Source of the DNA: Candidatus Rokuibacteriota bacterium
GTDB taxonomy: Bacteria; Methylomirabilota; Methylomirabilia; Rokubacteriales; CSP1-6
DNA: 64,000 nucleotides
Assembly: GCA_016188005.1 (NCBI GenBank)
Contig: JACPIQ010000068.1
Coordinates: 124,001 to 188,000 of the forward strand
Reading direction: 5' to 3'
Both the position numbers and the translations under genes were made by a program. The stretch's first letter is position 1. Every line of letters starts with the position of its first letter. The notes under the pieces were generated by a model. It was not told where the DNA came from, made no database searches, and worked only from the letters and a program-made list of their open reading frames with translations. Positions 61,306 to 64,000 of this stretch are shown one piece after another.

Positions 61306-62406
61306 TTGAGGCTCGCGATCCTGACCGCGCTCGCCATCGCGCTGTGGCCGGCCAACCCGGCCCTCGCCCTCCCTCCCGGCTGCGAGAGCGAGACAGGTCT
61401 CGCCGCCCGCCAGGACGTCGTGTTCTGCGAGCCGTGGGAGGAGTCGGGCTGGTGGACGCGCGGCTACGTGGGAAACCCGCGGCTCCTCGACCCCGCTCCG
61501 GCCACGGCCGGCAACGTCCAGCGGACCGCCCTCGAGACCGAGGGGTGCATCTCGGGCAAGTGCCTCCGGGTGAACATGCTCAAGGGGCAGACCGGGGCGC
61601 TGAGCTTGCACTGGCCGCTCAAGAACGCCGGCCTCGCGCCCGAGCAGCTCTCCATGCGCTACTACATCAAGCTCGGTTCCACCTGGGAGCCGAACATGTG
61701 CGACGACAAGGGGGCGATCGTCGGTCACGGAGGGAAGTTCCCCGGCCCCGCCGACACCAGGGTCAATGGCGATCCAGCAGCCCCGGGCGGCCAGTGTGGG
61801 AACGGGGGGGAGCGGGGCGACGGCATCAACTGCTGGTCCCATCGGGCGGAGTTCCGCGCCTGTGGCCGGCACGGCGGCTTTACCAAGGGCGTCTGCTCGA
61901 CGAAGCCGGGAGCCGTGATGCGGTTCGGCGGCTACATCTACTACTACGGCCAGGACGGGGGCACCGGCAGCGCCGCCCCGTGGGACTCGGACTACTGGGG
62001 CCAGTTCGACACGGGCGGAGGCACCTGCGAGAGGAATCCGCGGAACCTCTTCTGCAGCGCGCCGCGAGCCAGGCGCGGGGTGAACAGCAACGAGCGGACG
62101 GGCCTGGCGATGAACGCCGGGGTGTTCGTGCGGGAGGTCTGGTACGCCGTCGAGACCTTCGTGAAGATGAACACTCCGGGCGTCGCGGACGGGATCATCC
62201 GCGGGTGGGTGGATGGGCAGCTCGCCTACGAGAAGACCAACATGGTCTTCCGGATCCCCGGCCATCAGAACCTGCACGTCCGCACCGCCTGGCTGGACGT
62301 CTACAAGGGAGGCACCCAGGGCAATTGCCGCGACATGCACATCTGGCTGGATCAGATGGTGCTGGCCACGGACGGGCCCATCGGACCGATGCCCGGAGCC
62401 AGATGA
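61306..62406 (+). CDS. Secreted jelly-roll polysaccharide-lyase-like protein
   Basis: The 366 residues start with a signal peptide (RLAILTALAIALWPANPALA). Many cysteines follow (e.g. GCESETG, CISGKCLRVNM), suggesting disulphides. Strands include LSMRYYIKLGSTWEPNMCDDKGAI and VREVWYAVETFVKMNTPGVADGIIRGWVDGQLAYEKTNMVFR (read in parts). The 'W..xExxxxxNTPG..DGxxxxWxDG' pattern is that of PL14-like alginate lyase or lectin-like beta-jelly-rolls. Starts: TTG 61306 is preferred; GAGGAG (61287-61292) is 13 bases away, closer to a CTG at 61300. It may cleave or bind uronate polymers. Confidence 0.72.
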   Translation: MRLAILTALAIALWPANPALALPPGCESETGLAARQDVVFCEPWEESGWWTRGYVGNPRLLDPAPATAGNVQRTALETEGCISGKCLRVNMLKGQTGALSLHWPLKNAGLAPEQLSMRYYIKLGSTWEPNMCDDKGAIVGHGGKFPGPADTRVNGDPAAPGGQCGNGGERGDGINCWSHRAEFRACGRHGGFTKGVCSTKPGAVMRFGGYIYYYGQDGGTGSAAPWDSDYWGQFDTGGGTCERNPRNLFCSAPRARRGVNSNERTGLAMNAGVFVREVWYAVETFVKMNTPGVADGIIRGWVDGQLAYEKTNMVFRIPGHQNLHVRTAWLDVYKGGTQGNCRDMHIWLDQMVLATDGPIGPMPGAR

Positions 62407-63650
62407 AGATCCTCTTCGTCTGCCACCGGCTGCCATTCCCGCCGAGCCGCGGCGGCAAGATCCGGCCCTTCAACATCATCCGCCACCTGAGCCGCCGGCA
62501 CGAGGTCACGGTCGCCTCGCTGGCCCGCTCGGCCGAGGAAGCCCGGGCCGGGCGTGGGCTCGAGCAGCACTGCGCGCGCCTCCTCGTGGAGACCGTGTCG
62601 GTCCCTGCCGCGCTGGCACGGATGCTGGCCCGCCTTCCGACGCCAGCCCCCTCGTCCATGGGCTACTTCCACTCACCCTCCCTGTCCCGCCGGATCCGCC
62701 AGGCCGTGCCGGACACCCGTTTCGACCTCGTCTTCGTGCATTGCGCCTTCGTGGCGCCCTACGTGGCCGATCTCCACGGCATGCCGAAGATCCTGGACTT
62801 CGGCGACATGGACTCCCAGAAGTGGCTGACCTACGCGCGGGTGCGCCGCTTCCCGCTGTCTCTGGGGTACCGGCTCGAGGGGCTCAAGCTCCAGGCCGCC
62901 GAGCGCCGGCTGGCGGCACAGTTCGACCTCTGCACGTGCACCACGCAGGCGGAGCTCGACACGCTCAAGGGCTACGGGATCGCCGCGGCGACGGGCTGGT
63001 TCCCCAACGGCGTGGACACCGAGTACTTCCAGCCGACCACCGCGCCCTATGACCCCGACCGCATCAGCTTCATCGGGCGCATGGACTACTATCCGAACCA
63101 GGAGTGCATGGTCGACTTCTGCCGGACGACGTGGCCGCTCATCCGCGCCCGGCGCCCGGCGACGACGCTCTGCATCGTGGGTGCTGCCCCGTCCCGCGAG
63201 ATCCTCGGCCTGGGCCGCCTCCCCGGAGTCACGGTGACGGGCTCGGTGCCCGACGTACGCCCCTTCGCCCACGCCTCGGCGGCCACGGTGGCGCCGCTCA
63301 GGATCGCCCGGGGCACCCAGAACAAGATCCTCGAGGCCATGGCCATGGGGATTCCGACCGTCACCAGCCCGGTGGCCGCCCGCGGCGTCGATGCCGAGCC
63401 GGGCCGCCATCTCGTCACGGCCTCCACGCCCGAGGAGTACGCGGCGGCGTTGCTCCGCCTCATGGCGCAGCCAGCCGAGCGCCTGGCGCTCGGCGCCGCG
63501 GCGCGCGCCCGCGTCCTCTCGCATCACGGCTGGGCCCGTTCCATGGAGATGCTCGACGGGCTCCTGGCCGGGCTCCCGAGCGCGCCGGACCGCGTGGAGA
63601 CGGCGCCCGCCAGCGCGCGTCTGAAGTCGCGACGGAGAGCGAGCACATGA
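62403..63650 (+). CDS. GT4-type glycosyltransferase of exosortase loci, second copy
   Basis: The 415 residues show ILFVCHRLPFPPSRGGKIRPFNIIRHLS (in parts), KILDFGDMDSQKWLTYA, GWFPNGVDTEYFQP, FIGRMDYYPNQECMVDFC, VTGSVPDVRPF and LRIARGTQNKILEAMAMGIPTVTSPVAARG (in parts). The DFGD-D-S motif and overall layout match TIGR03087, the same family as the gene at 21605. ATGA overlaps join it to the jelly-roll gene and to the dehydrogenase after it. Confidence 0.88.
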   Translation: MKILFVCHRLPFPPSRGGKIRPFNIIRHLSRRHEVTVASLARSAEEARAGRGLEQHCARLLVETVSVPAALARMLARLPTPAPSSMGYFHSPSLSRRIRQAVPDTRFDLVFVHCAFVAPYVADLHGMPKILDFGDMDSQKWLTYARVRRFPLSLGYRLEGLKLQAAERRLAAQFDLCTCTTQAELDTLKGYGIAAATGWFPNGVDTEYFQPTTAPYDPDRISFIGRMDYYPNQECMVDFCRTTWPLIRARRPATTLCIVGAAPSREILGLGRLPGVTVTGSVPDVRPFAHASAATVAPLRIARGTQNKILEAMAMGIPTVTSPVAARGVDAEPGRHLVTASTPEEYAAALLRLMAQPAERLALGAAARARVLSHHGWARSMEMLDGLLAGLPSAPDRVETAPASARLKSRRRAST

Positions 63651-64000
63651 ACATCAGCATCTTCGGGCTCGGCTACGTCGGCGCCGTCTCGCTGGCCTGC
63701 CTCGCGCGGGACGGCCACAAGGTGATCGGCGTGGACATCGACGGCTCCAAGCTCGACCTGATCCGCCGGGGCCAGACGCCCATCGTGGAGGAGGGCATGC
63801 AGCGGCTCATGCGGGAGGTCGTGGCCAGCGGCCGGGTCCACGTCACCGACGATGCCGCCTTCGCCGTGCACAACTCCGATCTCTCCTTCGTCTGCGTGGG
63901 CACGCCCGCGCGCCGCAACGGCAGCCAGGATCTCAGGGCGCTCGAGCGGCTCGCGGCGCAGCTCGGCGCGGCCCTGCGCTCGAAGCCGGCATACCACGTG
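63647..64000 (+). CDS. GDP-mannose/UDP-glucose 6-dehydrogenase family protein, 3'-truncated
   Basis: The first 118 residues are present; the frame is open at the window end. The N terminus ISIFGLGYVGAVSLACLARDGHKVIGVDID has the NAD-binding GxGYVG, and SDLSFVCVGTPARRNGSQDL follows. 'GLGYVGAVSxxCLxxDGH' is characteristic of AlgD-like GDP-mannose 6-dehydrogenase rather than of the UDP-GlcNAc type at 16279. If so, GDP-mannuronate would be a second uronic acid precursor. The active-site Cys lies outside the window. Confidence 0.85.
   Translation, partial: MNISIFGLGYVGAVSLACLARDGHKVIGVDIDGSKLDLIRRGQTPIVEEGMQRLMREVVASGRVHVTDDAAFAVHNSDLSFVCVGTPARRNGSQDLRALERLAAQLGAALRSKPAYHV

Overview
The window is a 64 kb, very GC-rich (roughly 70%), densely coding bacterial segment. 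It carries futalosine-route menaquinone genes at the left edge. The rest is a very large exopolysaccharide locus of the exosortase/PEP-CTERM (XrtA-like) type, with a PrsK/PrsR regulatory pair. This combination, with GTG/TTG starts and 4-bp ATGA/GTGA gene overlaps, fits an uncultured soil or subsurface lineage such as Rokubacteria/Methylomirabilota or a deltaproteobacterium-like group. The taxon is an inference and was not tested. No rRNA, tRNA or CRISPR array was seen.

Layout. (1) 1-5407: mqnE (cut by the window edge) and mqnC on the plus strand; a 146-bp palindromic element whose ends supply the stop codons of mqnC and the convergent mqnD-like gene; then minus-strand mqnD-like, PHP-domain, small secreted and MmgE/PrpD genes. 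(2) 5808-9940: regulators. These are a lone receiver protein, a receiver-type sigma-54 activator, a degenerate GGDEF-like protein behind a good -24/-12 promoter, and a second sigma-54 activator with a degenerate receiver. (3) 9944-31819: assembly of the polysaccharide. The region encodes Wza-like export, an outer-membrane barrel, a priming sugar-phosphate transferase, a fused Wzc-like co-polymerase/kinase, UDP-sugar dehydrogenase, epimerase, WecB, two NodB-type deacetylases, two FemAB/GNAT-like proteins, an asparagine-synthetase-like protein without the glutaminase cysteine, GlmS and glycosyltransferases. (4) 31816-47783: O-ligase/polymerase, Wzm/Wzt ABC exporter, two more asparagine-synthetase-type amidotransferases, a methyltransferase, PrsK, exosortase, EpsI, two glycosyltransferases and a CapK-type ligase. 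(5) 47773-54817: PrsR with a perfect 87-bp internal duplication, then an apparent acyl-tailoring module (MaoC-SDR fusion, alpha/alpha-barrel protein, AAC(3)-family acyltransferase, FkbH-like HAD protein, acyl carrier protein). (6) 54823-64000: glycosyltransferases, a minus-strand block of secreted beta-helix and beta-propeller proteins, a divergent secreted jelly-roll/lyase-like protein, and the start of an AlgD-like dehydrogenase at the right edge.

How the parts fit. GlmS, WecB and the nucleotide-sugar dehydrogenase point to amino-sugar uronic acids (GlcNAc to ManNAc to ManNAcA type). The asparagine-synthetase homologues could amidate uronic acids or attach amines, and the CapK/ACP/FkbH/AAC(3) set could make and attach an unusual N- or O-acyl group. 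PrsK/PrsR, two further sigma-54 activators and visible -24/-12 elements suggest sigma-54 control. The strongest second-look items are the duplicated GAFTGA region in PrsR, the acyl-tailoring module, the atypical exosortase with no substrate in the window, the catalytic-residue losses in an epimerase and an amidotransferase, and two inverted-repeat elements.
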